Positions 7,092 through 18,026 of a DNA stretch of 33,144 nt are shown here, in pieces (position 1 is the stretch's first letter; each line of letters begins with the position of its first letter). A model generated the notes under the pieces. That model did not search any database and was not told the origin of the DNA. It saw only the letters and a program-made list of their open reading frames with translations. Origin of the DNA: Phycisphaerales bacterium (lineage in GTDB: Bacteria; Planctomycetota; Phycisphaerae; Phycisphaerales; SM1A02); the NCBI GenBank assembly GCA_007693845.1, contig RECV01000164.1, positions 1 to 33,144 of the forward strand. The letters are read 5' to 3'. Both the position numbers and the translations under genes were made by a program.

Positions 7092-8135
7092 ATGGTCAAA
7101 GCCGAAACGAACACGGCAAGAGTTATCGATCTCAGTGATGTCCGGAAGACGTATCGCGGCAAGGTGCAGGCGCTGCGCGGCATTCGCATGCAGGTCGATC
7201 CGGGCGAAATCTTCGGCCTGCTCGGGCCGAACGGCGCGGGCAAATCGACGCTCGTCAAGATCATGATGACCGTCGTCAGACCGTCCCACGTGGAGGGCAC
7301 CATGCTCGGCCAGCCGATCGGCCACAAGCCGACACTCAAGCGCGTCGGCTACCTGCCCGAACACCACCGCATGCCCCCCTACCTGACCGGCCGGCAGATC
7401 ATTGAATTTTTCGGCGCGCTGGCCGACGTCGATCGGCGCACCCGCAAACAACGGGCCGATGAACTTCTGGAACTGGTCAGCATGACCGAGTGGGCGGGGA
7501 AGAAAATCTCGACCTACTCCAAAGGCATGCAGCAGCGGATCGGGCTCGCCCAAGCGCTCGTCAATGATCCGGAACTGGTGGTGCTCGATGAACCCACGGA
7601 CGGAGTCGACCCCGTCGGCCGGCGTGACATTCGCGATGTGCTCGTTCGTCTTCGTGAACAGGGCAAGACGGTATTCCTGAACAGCCACCTGCTCAGTGAA
7701 CTGGAGATGGTCTGTGGCCGCGTGGCCATTCTCGTGCAGGGGGATGTGGTCATGCAGGGCACGATTGACGACTTGACGGCCGACAGCCGCCGGTACGAGA
7801 TCGTTTTCGCCGGCCGATCGCCCCAGTGGGTGGAGAGCGATGCCACCATTCGAACCGAAGTCCTTCCCGATAAGCGCACGAAGCTGACGCTGAAGGGGGC
7901 GGAACCGCAGGCGGTCCAGCCGATTCTGGATCGCTTGCGTCAGGATGAAGTCACGATTATCTCGCTGCGACCGGTGCGGGAAACGCTGGAGGATCTCTTC
8001 ATGCGGGCGGTGGTGGACCCCGTGACGGGGCAGACGCTCAAGCCCGGTGCGTCGAAGGCGCAAGGTCAGCGTGCCGCAACACCGACTTCAGCGAGCTTTT
8101 CCGATGAAACGCATGCAAAGGGGCCGAAGGCATGA
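7092..8135 (+). CDS. ABC transporter ATP-binding protein (ABC-2 exporter type)
   Basis: The 347-residue cytoplasmic ATPase shows all nucleotide-binding motifs in order. These are Walker A GPNGAGKST at 45-53, the YLPE equivalent of the Q-loop near 87-90, signature YSKGMQQR at 142-149, Walker B LVVLDEP with catalytic Glu167, and the switch His197 in NSHLLSE. The C-terminal third is the extra domain common in CcmA/NatA/GldA-like exporter ATPases. A GGGAG ribosome site lies about 10 nt before the ATG. The stop overlaps the permease start by 4 bp (ATGA), so the two subunits are translationally coupled. The cargo is not evident from the sequence. Confidence 0.92.
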   Translation: MVKAETNTARVIDLSDVRKTYRGKVQALRGIRMQVDPGEIFGLLGPNGAGKSTLVKIMMTVVRPSHVEGTMLGQPIGHKPTLKRVGYLPEHHRMPPYLTGRQIIEFFGALADVDRRTRKQRADELLELVSMTEWAGKKISTYSKGMQQRIGLAQALVNDPELVVLDEPTDGVDPVGRRDIRDVLVRLREQGKTVFLNSHLLSELEMVCGRVAILVQGDVVMQGTIDDLTADSRRYEIVFAGRSPQWVESDATIRTEVLPDKRTKLTLKGAEPQAVQPILDRLRQDEVTIISLRPVRETLEDLFMRAVVDPVTGQTLKPGASKAQGQRAATPTSASFSDETHAKGPKA

Positions 8136-9271
8136 GAGCAGTCGCCGCGATTCTGTTGGACGCCTACCGCGAGTTGAGTTCGAGAAAGATCTTCTGGATC
8201 ACGCTGCTTCTCTCGCTCTCCCTGGTCATCGGGTATGCCTGTATCGGATTCACCGAAACGGGTATGTCATTCCTTTTCGGGCTCTACACCGTTGAAAGCG
8301 AGTTTTTCAACATCGACTCGCCGCTGTCGAGCGTGCTCTACCGCGGCCTGTTTGTTTCGCTCATCGTGGGCATCTGGCTGGCATGGGCCGCAACGATTCT
8401 TGCGTTGATTTCGACCGCCAGTATTTTCCCGGATCTGGTGGCGCGCGGCTCGATTGATATGATCCTGTCGAAGCCGGTCAGTCGTTTCACGATCTTCTTC
8501 GCGAAGTACGCCGCCGGCCTTCTGTTCGCGCTGCTTCAGGTCAGCATCGTCTGCGTCGGCGTGTTTCTCGCCATGGGCTGGCGACTCGGGGAGTGGGAGT
8601 GGATGATCTTCCTCGCCATCCCCGTTGTGGTGATCTTCTTCAGCTATCTCTTCTGCATCAGCGCGGTGATGGGCATCATCACGCGATCTGCGATGACCGC
8701 GCTGCTGGTGGCCATCCTCTTCTGGTTCATGCTGTTCAGTATTCAGACCACCGAGAGCATGTTGCTCAGTTTCAAACTGGACAGCCAGGTCGCGATGGAG
8801 CGACAGGAAGAAGCCGCCGAACGGACGCGTGCCGCGATCGATTCCATCATGGCCGACGAGGAAGCCGCTGAAAATCAGGCGACGCGGCTTGCACGCCTCA
8901 ACGTTGATCTTGAGATCGAAGAGGAAGCGGCGGCGGAGAATCGTCGAGCCGTTGAAGCCATCGCCCCTTGGCACCGACGCATTGAATTGCTGCTGACACC
9001 GCTGCCGAAAACCGGTCAAACCATCGGCTTGCTCGACCGCTGGCTCGTGCGTGAAGGCGATATGGGCATGCAGGACGTCATGTCCGGAAACTTCCGCCGC
9101 GATCAGGAAGGCAACATTGTTCCACGCTACGAGGAAGAAACCGAAGCCATGCGGCGGCTGACCGAGAAGTACGACTCCAAGTCACTCTGGTCCGTGATCG
9201 GTTCATCGCTGCTGTTCGAGATGTTCATCCTCGGCATCGGCGCGTGGATCTTCCTGAGACGTGACTTCTGA
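8132..9271 (+). CDS. ABC-2 type transporter permease
   Basis: The 379-residue partner of the preceding ATPase has six predicted membrane segments near residues 22-41, 72-95, 121-147, 160-178, 186-203 and 352-375. The loop between segments 5 and 6 is about 148 residues long. It is strongly charged and looks coiled-coil-forming (runs of Glu and Ala such as ADEEAAENQATRLARL). The N-terminal half matches permeases of the NosY/GldF type, with DLVARGSIDMILSKPVSR in the cytoplasmic coupling region. It ends 37 bp from the convergent gene on the other strand. Substrate unknown; the large extracytoplasmic loop may contact a partner protein. Confidence 0.85.
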   Translation: MRAVAAILLDAYRELSSRKIFWITLLLSLSLVIGYACIGFTETGMSFLFGLYTVESEFFNIDSPLSSVLYRGLFVSLIVGIWLAWAATILALISTASIFPDLVARGSIDMILSKPVSRFTIFFAKYAAGLLFALLQVSIVCVGVFLAMGWRLGEWEWMIFLAIPVVVIFFSYLFCISAVMGIITRSAMTALLVAILFWFMLFSIQTTESMLLSFKLDSQVAMERQEEAAERTRAAIDSIMADEEAAENQATRLARLNVDLEIEEEAAAENRRAVEAIAPWHRRIELLLTPLPKTGQTIGLLDRWLVREGDMGMQDVMSGNFRRDQEGNIVPRYEEETEAMRRLTEKYDSKSLWSVIGSSLLFEMFILGIGAWIFLRRDF

Positions 9272-9308
9272 GTGATCACTTCTCCAAAAGATCGTTCGCC
9301 CGGACGCG

Positions 9309-10997
9309 CTACTTCTTCTTCGGCGAGCCGCATTCGTCTTCGGCGGTGACGGGTGGCGAGAGCGTCAGCTCCAACTCAAGCAGCATGTCCTGACGGCTGG
9401 GTCGTTTCATCTGCCACTTGATGCGATCCAATCCGACGGCCAGATCCGCCAGCATCGACGCGGCCTCGGCGACCTGTTCGGCCTGCCCCGGGGCGGCGAT
9501 CAACTCCGCCTGCTCCGCCCAACTGCGAATGTGGTGGCTCATCCGGACCCCGCGCACAAACCCCGCGCTCTGCAACTTCTGCATCACTTCGCTTGGCTGA
9601 ATCCCCTCGCGCTCCAGCGCGGAAACCGTCCCGCGCAACTTGTTCGGATGCGTTGCGATCACGTAATACGAACCGTGCGGGCCGTCCGCAATCGACCAGT
9701 TCAGCGAGACCGAACGCATCAGCGGCAAATCGTCCGTCAACCAGATCGTCGCCGGTGACAGATCGATCGACCGCGGCATCTGATCCCGCAACTCCCGCGC
9801 TTCGGGCGTCTCCAGCGCGAAGGCACCCCGGCCCAACGAATGAAGCCGATTGACAAACCGCACCATCTGCTGATCGAACGGCCCCATCGCGTTCTCGCGG
9901 GACTTCATCTCGAAACACATCACCAGCGTCGGAACCTGCAGGTCGGCCGGTGGGTCTTCCTGCCGGCCCTCCACTTCGCCGATCACCAGCATTCGTCGAT
10001 CCTTGAGATTGCGCCGCATCTCAGGACTCAGCAGCCCTTCGCCGAGCTGGGCCAGCGCGAAGACCTCCAGCCGGGTTTCCCCAATGTCGAGCGGCTCAAT
10101 CATGGCGAGCAGGGCGTCGCGTTCGAACGCGGACAACGGCGCGGCATCGATCTCCAGCGCGGTGACCGCCCGCGCAAACGGCGGGCGTTCGTAGTGCGAC
10201 CGCTGGGTGAGGCGAATCCGGACGCCGTCCAACTCGGCGGTGGCGATCGACCATCCGCCAAGGAACGAGCCGTGCTGCAGAAACACGGACACATCGCCGG
10301 CCGGCAACTCGTCGCGATGGGTGAACGCATCATGACTCTGAAGCGTTCGGTCAGCGCGGCGGGAAAGATTGTGCAATGTCTCATCCAACAGACCGACCTG
10401 ATCCAACGGTGCGACGAAGAGTTGCTCACCCCGTCGCGCGAGATGAAGCTGATGATCCTCAAGTTCGTACCGAGCTGCGTCATGGCGGGGCGCTCGAACC
10501 GTCGGGCGCAGCGCGCGCAACAGGCGGTTCAGTTCGCGTTTCTCGATGGTCAGCACGATCATGCGTTCTGTGCGGCCCTCTGGGTTCTGCCGCTGGGCGA
10601 AGGTCGTCCGGCCGCCGAAGCAAACGCGAAAAAGCTGCTCCGGTGAGATTTCGGCCGTGCGGGCCAGTTCCTTCCAGACGGGGCCGACCGCCTCGGCGCT
10701 GAGATGCGACTCGGCCCATTGCACGAGGGGCATCGATCGCATCACATCCACATGAGCGGTCGGGCGTTCAATCTGCACGAATACGGAGACATCCGCCGGC
10801 AAAGCATCGGCGAGGGCAAAGTGCTCTGACGTCGCGCCGGCATGGACGCGCTCGGGCCACGCGGTTTTCTCCCCTTCTGCGGATAATGGCGCTGATGCAA
10901 CCGAGACGGCCGACAACGCCGGGGTGCCGGCGGCAGGTGATCCGACCAGCAGAATCGTCAGCCACATCATCGACCTGATGAAAGCGTGTCGCATCAT
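9309..10997 (-). CDS. Secreted protein of unknown function, last gene of the ECF sigma operon
   Basis: Starting at ATG 10997 the protein has 562 residues and begins MMRHAFIRSMMWLTILLVG, a signal peptide with an Ala-rich cleavage region. An upstream in-frame start (11075) was rejected because it would overlap the previous gene and put the signal sequence inside. After the signal it contains ALADALPADVSVFVQIERP, a phrase shared in style with DUF3352-like secreted planctomycete proteins, and many charged beta-type segments. No catalytic motif was found. It follows the membrane protein gene by 31 bp and is probably co-transcribed with it and the sigma factor. It may be a sensor or target of that sigma system; this is inference from order. 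Confidence 0.75.
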   Translation of the reverse strand: MMRHAFIRSMMWLTILLVGSPAAGTPALSAVSVASAPLSAEGEKTAWPERVHAGATSEHFALADALPADVSVFVQIERPTAHVDVMRSMPLVQWAESHLSAEAVGPVWKELARTAEISPEQLFRVCFGGRTTFAQRQNPEGRTERMIVLTIEKRELNRLLRALRPTVRAPRHDAARYELEDHQLHLARRGEQLFVAPLDQVGLLDETLHNLSRRADRTLQSHDAFTHRDELPAGDVSVFLQHGSFLGGWSIATAELDGVRIRLTQRSHYERPPFARAVTALEIDAAPLSAFERDALLAMIEPLDIGETRLEVFALAQLGEGLLSPEMRRNLKDRRMLVIGEVEGRQEDPPADLQVPTLVMCFEMKSRENAMGPFDQQMVRFVNRLHSLGRGAFALETPEARELRDQMPRSIDLSPATIWLTDDLPLMRSVSLNWSIADGPHGSYYVIATHPNKLRGTVSALEREGIQPSEVMQKLQSAGFVRGVRMSHHIRSWAEQAELIAAPGQAEQVAEAASMLADLAVGLDRIKWQMKRPSRQDMLLELELTLSPPVTAEDECGSPKKK

Positions 10998-11028
10998 TAG
11001 CTCGTTCGAGGAAAGAAAATCGGGGCGA

Positions 11029-11520
11029 TCACACCCAACGCATCGGGGCAATAGCGGATCGATTGATGGCATCATCCATCAATTCCATACCGCCATCCTG
11101 CGATGGGGATTCAATCGGCCGATGGAAAGAATCAGGTTGCGTGTCCGCCGGCGGATCAAGCGAGGGCGTCAACAGCCGCAGTGACCGAAACATCTCGCCC
11201 ATCCGCTGCTGGCTTGACTCCAGATCCTGCCCCACCGCGGCCGGCAGGGTCATTTCCAGCGGCCTTCGCGCATCGGGCGAGCTGTTATGCATGACGATGC
11301 CGATCCCGACCGCCAGAAACCCGGCAATAACAATGCCGCTGCGCGCAAAATGGCACTGACGTCGATGGCGTTGGGCCACATCGGGCTTGACCGCCATGTA
11401 GCCGAGCCGCCCCATGACCTTTCGGGTCAGGTCGGGCGCGGATTCGGGTCGCTTCAGTTGCACATCCAGCAACTGATCGAACGGGTCTGCCGGAGATTGT
11501 TTCGCATCACGACGCTTCAC
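11029..11520 (-). CDS. Single-pass membrane protein, putative anti-sigma factor
   Basis: The 163-residue protein has a hydrophilic N-terminal region of about 60 residues, one membrane helix (FARSGIVIAGFLAVGIGIVM) and an outer region of about 80 residues. Its start codon overlaps the stop of the ECF sigma gene by 4 bp (ATGA). This position and topology are those of anti-sigma factors that hold an ECF sigma at the membrane. However, the zinc anti-sigma HxxxCxxC motif is absent and I see no clear family match. The role is inferred from context. Confidence 0.7.
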   Translation of the reverse strand: MKRRDAKQSPADPFDQLLDVQLKRPESAPDLTRKVMGRLGYMAVKPDVAQRHRRQCHFARSGIVIAGFLAVGIGIVMHNSSPDARRPLEMTLPAAVGQDLESSQQRMGEMFRSLRLLTPSLDPPADTQPDSFHRPIESPSQDGGMELMDDAINRSAIAPMRWV

Positions 11521-12110
11521 TGCCAGACCTCGACAACGGATTGATTCAAAGCAGCATCTTCTTGAATGAACTGTTTCATCCGCCGGCGCGCGCGGAACAG
11601 GTGGCTCTTGATCGTGCCTTCCGGCATGTCCAGATAGACCGCGATCTCCGTGATCGGCCAGGACTGCTGGTGGAACAACAGAATGATTTCTTTCTGCAGC
11701 GGCGAAAGCGTGCTCATCGCCTGATCGAGGGTGTCGCGCACGTTCGACATGGATTCTGCACGTTCGGAAACACCGCCGGGCGTGACATCGGGCCCCTGCC
11801 GCGCATCCACCGTGTCGTTGTCGTACACCGGTTTGTGCTTCTGAACGGCGTTCATATGCAGCCGCTTGGCGATGGTGAACACCCAGGTACTGAAACGAAA
11901 GCGGGAGTCAAAGCGATCCAGATTCTTGAGCACGCGCACGAATGCTTCCTGCGTGACGTCTTCCGCAGCTTCCGGCCGTCCGGTCATGCGGAGCATGAAG
12001 GCGTACAGCGGTTCCTGATGTATGCGGATCAGTTTCTCGATCGCGGCACCGTCTCCGGTGCGCGCTTTGCGAATCAGGCGATTCTCTTCTGAGCGGGGCA
12101 ACATGGCCAT
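11517..12110 (-). CDS. ECF-type RNA polymerase sigma factor (sigma-70 family)
   Basis: The 197-residue protein has sigma region 2 at about 20-90 (EAAEDVTQEAFVRVLKNLDR, then FSTWVFTIAKR) and region 4 at about 130-185 (LSPLQKEIILLFHQQSW, then DMPEGTIKSHLFRARRRM as helix-turn-helix). No region 1.1 or 3 is present, as expected for ECF sigmas. It directs RNA polymerase to a small regulon, probably including its own operon with the following membrane and secreted proteins. Two ATG codons compete (12110 and 12104). TACAAT lies 2 nt before the first and 8 nt before the second, so if that is the -10 box the second is the likely leaderless start. Confidence 0.9.
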   Translation of the reverse strand: MAMLPRSEENRLIRKARTGDGAAIEKLIRIHQEPLYAFMLRMTGRPEAAEDVTQEAFVRVLKNLDRFDSRFRFSTWVFTIAKRLHMNAVQKHKPVYDNDTVDARQGPDVTPGGVSERAESMSNVRDTLDQAMSTLSPLQKEIILLFHQQSWPITEIAVYLDMPEGTIKSHLFRARRRMKQFIQEDAALNQSVVEVWQ

Positions 12111-12112
12111 CG

Positions 12113-12118
12113 ATTGTA
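12113..12118 (-). promoter_or_regulatory. Putative -10 box of the ECF sigma operon
   Basis: TACAAT on the minus strand lies 8 nt before the ATG at 12104. A TTGACG further upstream (12167-12172) is too far away to pair with it. Suggested only by sequence and spacing. Confidence 0.35.
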
Positions 12119-12206
12119 GTACCTGCTGCCCTCCAACGCGTTGCAGAATCCCGGCAACCCGCCTTGCGTCAATCTGATCCCATTCTGTACGGGTCGGCGG
12201 TACGAG

Positions 12207-12725
12207 TCAGGTCGAACTGGCCGGATCAAGTGCCATCAGGTCGCTGTAGCTCGCGCTCACCGGCTCGCCGAGAATCGGCATGAATGTTTTCCGGAGGACC
12301 GCGATTTCCTCGTGACAACGCTCAACCGACCGGGTCTTCGAGACCGGGGCCTCAAACTCAATGAAGGTGCCGAGTCGATTGACCAGGTCCAGATGTATCC
12401 GCACGGAATCGAGCATCCACAACTCGCGGGTCTTGGTCACCCGCAGCCATTCGGTCAGACTGTGCGTGCCCCACCGGCGGCGGGCTTCCTCATCGCTGAG
12501 AATGCTGAAATTGCTCATGCGCGGTCGCGCTCGATCGGGACGGTGATAGAAGATCCACTGCGTCGGCTCCCCGGTTGACTCACGACGCTTGAGTCGGCCA
12601 TCGGTCAATCGGAAGTAGGTGTCGACCTGCTCGAATCGCCCGGCCTCGACCGCCCCGAGGGTCTGGCACTGCTGACGGGCGGCGGGCAGGTCGCGCAATT
12701 CCGCCTTGAACTCGATGTTTTGCAT
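12207..12725 (-). CDS. CYTH-domain protein (class IV adenylate cyclase / thiamine triphosphatase-like)
   Basis: The 172-residue cytoplasmic protein starts NIEFKAELRDL and continues with QVDTYFRLTDGRLKRRES, the strand and basic-residue pattern of the CYTH tunnel fold. A late block IEFEAPV supplies further acidic residues. CYTH enzymes bind triphosphates with divalent metals and act as adenylate cyclase, triphosphatase or polyphosphatase; the sequence does not say which. The ATG at 12725 was chosen because AAAGGAG lies 9 nt upstream, which an earlier in-frame start would place inside the gene. It lies 47 bp after the preceding minus-strand gene and may be co-transcribed with it. Confidence 0.82.
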   Translation of the reverse strand: MQNIEFKAELRDLPAARQQCQTLGAVEAGRFEQVDTYFRLTDGRLKRRESTGEPTQWIFYHRPDRARPRMSNFSILSDEEARRRWGTHSLTEWLRVTKTRELWMLDSVRIHLDLVNRLGTFIEFEAPVSKTRSVERCHEEIAVLRKTFMPILGEPVSASYSDLMALDPASST

Positions 12726-12772
12726 GGATGCGGACTCCTTTGCCGGGATTATCGGCAACCGGAGACGCGAAC

Positions 12773-13300
12773 TCAGTCCGAATCGGCGATTTCGCTGGCA
12801 GCCGGGTCCGTTTCGGGCCCGCCTGCCGACTGATGAAGCTCGCCGGAGCGAAAACCGGTCAACGCGAGTTCCACCGCCAGTCGATCATCCAGCGTTCCGG
12901 GAGCCCGGGTGATCTCGCCGTTCTCCGCGATCAGAAGAAGCCACTCGCCCTGATGCAGGCCAGCGAAGGCGACCATATCGCGCGAGGCAACGCGAACCGG
13001 GCCGGCGGTCTCCTCGAACTCCATCGGGTCCTCTGCACCACCGCCGGAGGACATGAACGCGCGCGCCGGCCGGCCCTCTTCACGCATCATCAGCCGCCAG
13101 CGCGGCTGGTCATAATCGTTGCCGCCGACCCGCATCTGCCACCAGTACTGATAGCCCGCCGCGGAGATCCGCTCACCATCGACCACATGCGGCCGGGGCC
13201 AGAGCGTCCCGCCGAGCGCCCACGCGAGCAGGGCGGCCATGACGACGAAGATCGCGGCCTTGATGATCAGACTTCGGAATCCCAGCAGCAGTTGACCCAT
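12773..13300 (-). CDS. N-terminally membrane-anchored protein, unknown function
   Basis: The 175-residue protein has one hydrophobic segment near residues 11-30 (IIKAAIFVVMAALLAWALGG) and a soluble, Trp- and Gly-rich remainder with an acidic tail. I recognise no family. A TACAAT box lies 9 nt before its ATG, suggesting a very short or absent leader. It follows ligA by 68 bp on the same strand. Confidence 0.65.
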   Translation of the reverse strand: MGQLLLGFRSLIIKAAIFVVMAALLAWALGGTLWPRPHVVDGERISAAGYQYWWQMRVGGNDYDQPRWRLMMREEGRPARAFMSSGGGAEDPMEFEETAGPVRVASRDMVAFAGLHQGEWLLLIAENGEITRAPGTLDDRLAVELALTGFRSGELHQSAGGPETDPAASEIADSD

Positions 13301-13309
13301 GTGCGGGCA

Positions 13310-13315
13310 ATTGTA
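13310..13315 (-). promoter_or_regulatory. Putative -10 box before the anchored protein
   Basis: TACAAT is followed by 9 nt and the ATG at 13300, so an mRNA from here would carry at most 2-3 untranslated bases. The -35 position shows no consensus. Confidence 0.35.
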
Positions 13316-13368
13316 GCCGCCCCGCCGATTCGCGCGTATCGCCCCGATTCCGAGGCATCGCCACGCCG

Positions 13369-15567
<2,199 letters not shown>

Positions 15568-15996
15568 TCAGAACGGCGCATCGAACGCGCCGGGCCAGTG
15601 TTGAATGCGCAGCTCACCGTCATCAGGCAACGTCACCGCCACGACGTCGAAGCGGATCGAAGCATTCCGGTGCGCCGGCTGTTGCAGCAGCCGCGCGGCA
15701 AGCCGCGCGAGACGGAACTGCTTCTTCGGCGAGACGTGTTCCGATGGATCGGACGCGTCAGATCGGCGCGTTTTGACTTCGACGATGACGAGGGCGCTGG
15801 AATTCGGATCGCGTGCGATGAGATCGGCTTCATCGTCCCCCAGGCGGTAGTTGCGGTGCAGAATCCGGTAGCCGCGTTTGCGCAGATAACGCTCAGCAAG
15901 CCGTTCGCCCTGCACGCCGAGCGCGAGATGGTCGGCGACCGACGGCGTCCCCGGCCGAAAGCGATTGATCCAGGCCCGGAAGCGCCCCCACTTCAT
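15568..15996 (-). CDS. YraN/UPF0102 family protein (predicted endonuclease fold)
   Basis: The 142-residue protein has the UPF0102 signature in order: GVQGERLAERYLRKRGYRIL, NYRLGDDEADLIARD and LVIVEVKTRR. The ExK pair and upstream Asp match the PD-(D/E)xK nuclease-like core. The family is widespread, usually encoded near rnhB or genes for envelope factors, and its biological role is not settled. Here its ATG is 3 bp from the stop of the parvulin-like lipoprotein gene, so the two are probably one transcript. Confidence 0.9.
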   Translation of the reverse strand: MKWGRFRAWINRFRPGTPSVADHLALGVQGERLAERYLRKRGYRILHRNYRLGDDEADLIARDPNSSALVIVEVKTRRSDASDPSEHVSPKKQFRLARLAARLLQQPAHRNASIRFDVVAVTLPDDGELRIQHWPGAFDAPF

Positions 15997-15999
15997 GCA

Positions 16000-17337
16000 T
16001 CAGAACCCCGACGGCGCGTATCTCCGCATCGCAATCTCGAGCAGTTTGCGCATCATGGTTTCGCGTTCGTCGAACACACCGCGCTCAAAGAGGTGCCGCG
16101 AGTACCGGTCCATCTCTTCGTTGTACCGCTGGTTCCGCAAGCGCGCGCGAAGGGACCGTTGTACGTCAGGATCGTAAATGTCCCGGCCCTCCGGCTGGTC
16201 GTAGTCAGCAATGTGCAGCCACCACGTGGAACTTCCGAGCGCGACCGGCTTCGTGGTTTCGCCGACCTCAAGCCCGACGAGATGCTGGCGAACCGACTCG
16301 GCGAGCGCAACGCCTTCAATCCCATCATCTTCGACCTCGAACGTCTGCCACGCCCCGCCATCTTCTTCTCCGACATCCGCGGCGATCTGCGCGAACGGCT
16401 CGCCCGCGTCGATTCGGCGCTGGACTTCCTCGATCAATGCCGCATCGCGTTCCGTATGGAGACGAATCCGCGAGATGGAGATCGTGGCGGGCGGATTGAA
16501 CTCATGGAATCGCCGCTGGTACTCTCGCTCGATGTCCCGCCAGGAGACGGCGATGCGCGGTTCGATCCGTTTTCGCTGAAGCTCCTGAAGCAGCGCGACA
16601 TCCCGGCGTGCTTCGAGAAACTCGCTGACGGTCATGCCTTCCATTTCCGCCAGCCGCCGTTCTGCCGCCGAACGCGTACCGCCGAACTCCGCGATCGTCT
16701 CTTCCTGCCAGTACCGCATCATGGCGAAGAGGCCCCGCCGTTGATCTTCGGTCAGTTGCGATTCGGCTTCGGCCAGGAAGAGTTCGTTGAGAAGCAGATT
16801 CTGCAAGTGCTGCCCGATGATCTGCGTCGCCTGTCGTTCGAAATCGCGCGGTGAGAGTTCATCCGCCATTGCCATCAGGCGGTCCTCAATCGGCACGAAA
16901 AATTCGTCGGCAAAGATCGGCCGCCCGTTGACCTGACCGACCAGACTGTCGACGACCACACGGCGGTTGTCGCGATCCGAATCACGTGCGGCGATCGCAT
17001 CCGCGACCGCGGCGTCACGACGGCGGGCATCTTCCTCCGGATCAGAGGCGGCTCCGAGCTCAATCGGCATCGATGTCGGCTGATCGGCATCCTCGCCCGG
17101 CCGCGACACGGTGGCCGCCGTTTCGTCCGTTGCTTCCGTCGGGGCGGTCTGCGCAGCGGCATCGGGCGCTTTCGCGGGAGCATCCGCCCGGGAGAACTCC
17201 GCGAGACTGACGCTCCGCGCGGAACCGGTGCCGCTGCTTTCGCATCCGGTGATAAGAAGCGAGATCGACAGGCCGGCCAAGGCCAGCGCCATGAGTGATC
17301 GGCGGTAGATTTCGCAAGCGACCATCCTGTGCTGCAT
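16000..17337 (-). CDS. Parvulin-like (SurA/PpiC-type) lipoprotein
   Basis: The 445-residue protein begins with a signal peptide ending in the lipobox LLITGC, so it is probably a lipoprotein. A Pro/Ala/Thr-rich linker follows. Residues around 135-260 resemble the SurA-N chaperone region (VNGRPIFADEF). The last third is a degenerate PpiC-type peptidyl-prolyl isomerase module (ISISRIRLHTERDAALIEEV, then RIDAGEPFAQIAADVGEEDGG cut short here, and LEVGETTKPV). Such proteins help fold envelope proteins. Classical parvulin catalytic residues are only partly recognisable, so isomerase activity is uncertain. The ATG at 17337 was chosen because GGAGG lies 8 nt upstream; a TTG 15 nt earlier would overlap that site. 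Confidence 0.78.
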   Translation of the reverse strand: MQHRMVACEIYRRSLMALALAGLSISLLITGCESSGTGSARSVSLAEFSRADAPAKAPDAAAQTAPTEATDETAATVSRPGEDADQPTSMPIELGAASDPEEDARRRDAAVADAIAARDSDRDNRRVVVDSLVGQVNGRPIFADEFFVPIEDRLMAMADELSPRDFERQATQIIGQHLQNLLLNELFLAEAESQLTEDQRRGLFAMMRYWQEETIAEFGGTRSAAERRLAEMEGMTVSEFLEARRDVALLQELQRKRIEPRIAVSWRDIEREYQRRFHEFNPPATISISRIRLHTERDAALIEEVQRRIDAGEPFAQIAADVGEEDGGAWQTFEVEDDGIEGVALAESVRQHLVGLEVGETTKPVALGSSTWWLHIADYDQPEGRDIYDPDVQRSLRARLRNQRYNEEMDRYSRHLFERGVFDERETMMRKLLEIAMRRYAPSGF

Positions 17338-17392
17338 GATGAAAACCTCCAAGCTTCGTGCTTCAGCACGCGATTGTAGCCCGATTCTGCCC

Positions 17393-17398
17393 TATACT
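17393..17398 (+). promoter_or_regulatory. Putative -10 box of the DUF1844 gene
   Basis: TATACT lies about 52 nt before the ATG at 17451, which also has AAGGAG 4 nt upstream. No good -35 element is seen. A 5-bp hairpin (CGTGC, TTCA, GCACG) at 17357-17370 lies just upstream. Confidence 0.4.
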
Positions 17399-17450
17399 GC
17401 TGACTATCGACCAATCAGAGCCAGAATGTCCGCAATCCGTAAGGAGCACC

Positions 17451-17948
17451 ATGTCACAAGACGCCGAGAAGCCCAAACTGCACATCGATTCCGACTGGAA
17501 GGCCGAGGCCCAGAAGGAGAAGGAACGCCTCGCTGAAAAGGAGAAGTCCCAGAGCCAGCCGTCGGGTCAGGGCGGCGAGCGCGGGCTGCCCGAGGCAAGC
17601 TTCCGCACACTGATGAGCATGCTCGCCTCTCAGGCGATCATGGGTCTCGGCGCGATGCCCGATGAGAAATCCGGCGGGGTCATGATCGACCTCGAGGGCT
17701 CCCGCTTCAGTATCGATCTGCTGGCCGTGCTTGAAGAGAAGACCGCGGGCAACCTCGCCGAGGAAGAAGCCAAGGAATTAAAGCAGTTGATTTCGGAACT
17801 GCGTTCGCGCTACGTGCAGATTGCGGAACTGGTCGCCAAACAGCAAGCCCAGGGCGGCGCGCAGCCCGGCGGCCAGCCGTTGGGTGGACAACCGGGAGGC
17901 GGTCAACCCGGGGGCGGCGACGAATCGATCCGCTTTCCCGGCACCTGA
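17451..17948 (+). CDS. DUF1844 domain protein
   Basis: The 165-residue soluble protein has a charged N-terminal third, then the DUF1844 core: FRTLMSMLASQAIMGLGAMP, FSIDLLAVLEEKTAGNLAEEE and ELRSRYVQI. The tail is Gly/Gln/Pro-rich (repeats of GGQPGG type). DUF1844 proteins are short, of unknown function, and common in planctomycetes, acidobacteria and related groups. The ATG at 17451 follows AAGGAG; an in-frame start at 17358 was rejected because it precedes the likely promoter. It is divergent from the lipoprotein gene and lies 78 bp ahead of sdhC. Confidence 0.88.
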   Translation: MSQDAEKPKLHIDSDWKAEAQKEKERLAEKEKSQSQPSGQGGERGLPEASFRTLMSMLASQAIMGLGAMPDEKSGGVMIDLEGSRFSIDLLAVLEEKTAGNLAEEEAKELKQLISELRSRYVQIAELVAKQQAQGGAQPGGQPLGGQPGGGQPGGGDESIRFPGT

Positions 17949-18026
17949 TCGGCGACCCCCCACCTTCCCTGACGCCACGCCTGCCGCTGCGTTTCCTTCG
18001 TTTCCTCTGCCTGACGAGAACCGACC

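Noticed and set aside
12144-12172. TTGACG with ATTCTG 17 nt later upstream of the ECF sigma gene.
   Set aside because: The second hexamer does not match a -10 box. The TACAAT nearer the start codon is a better candidate.
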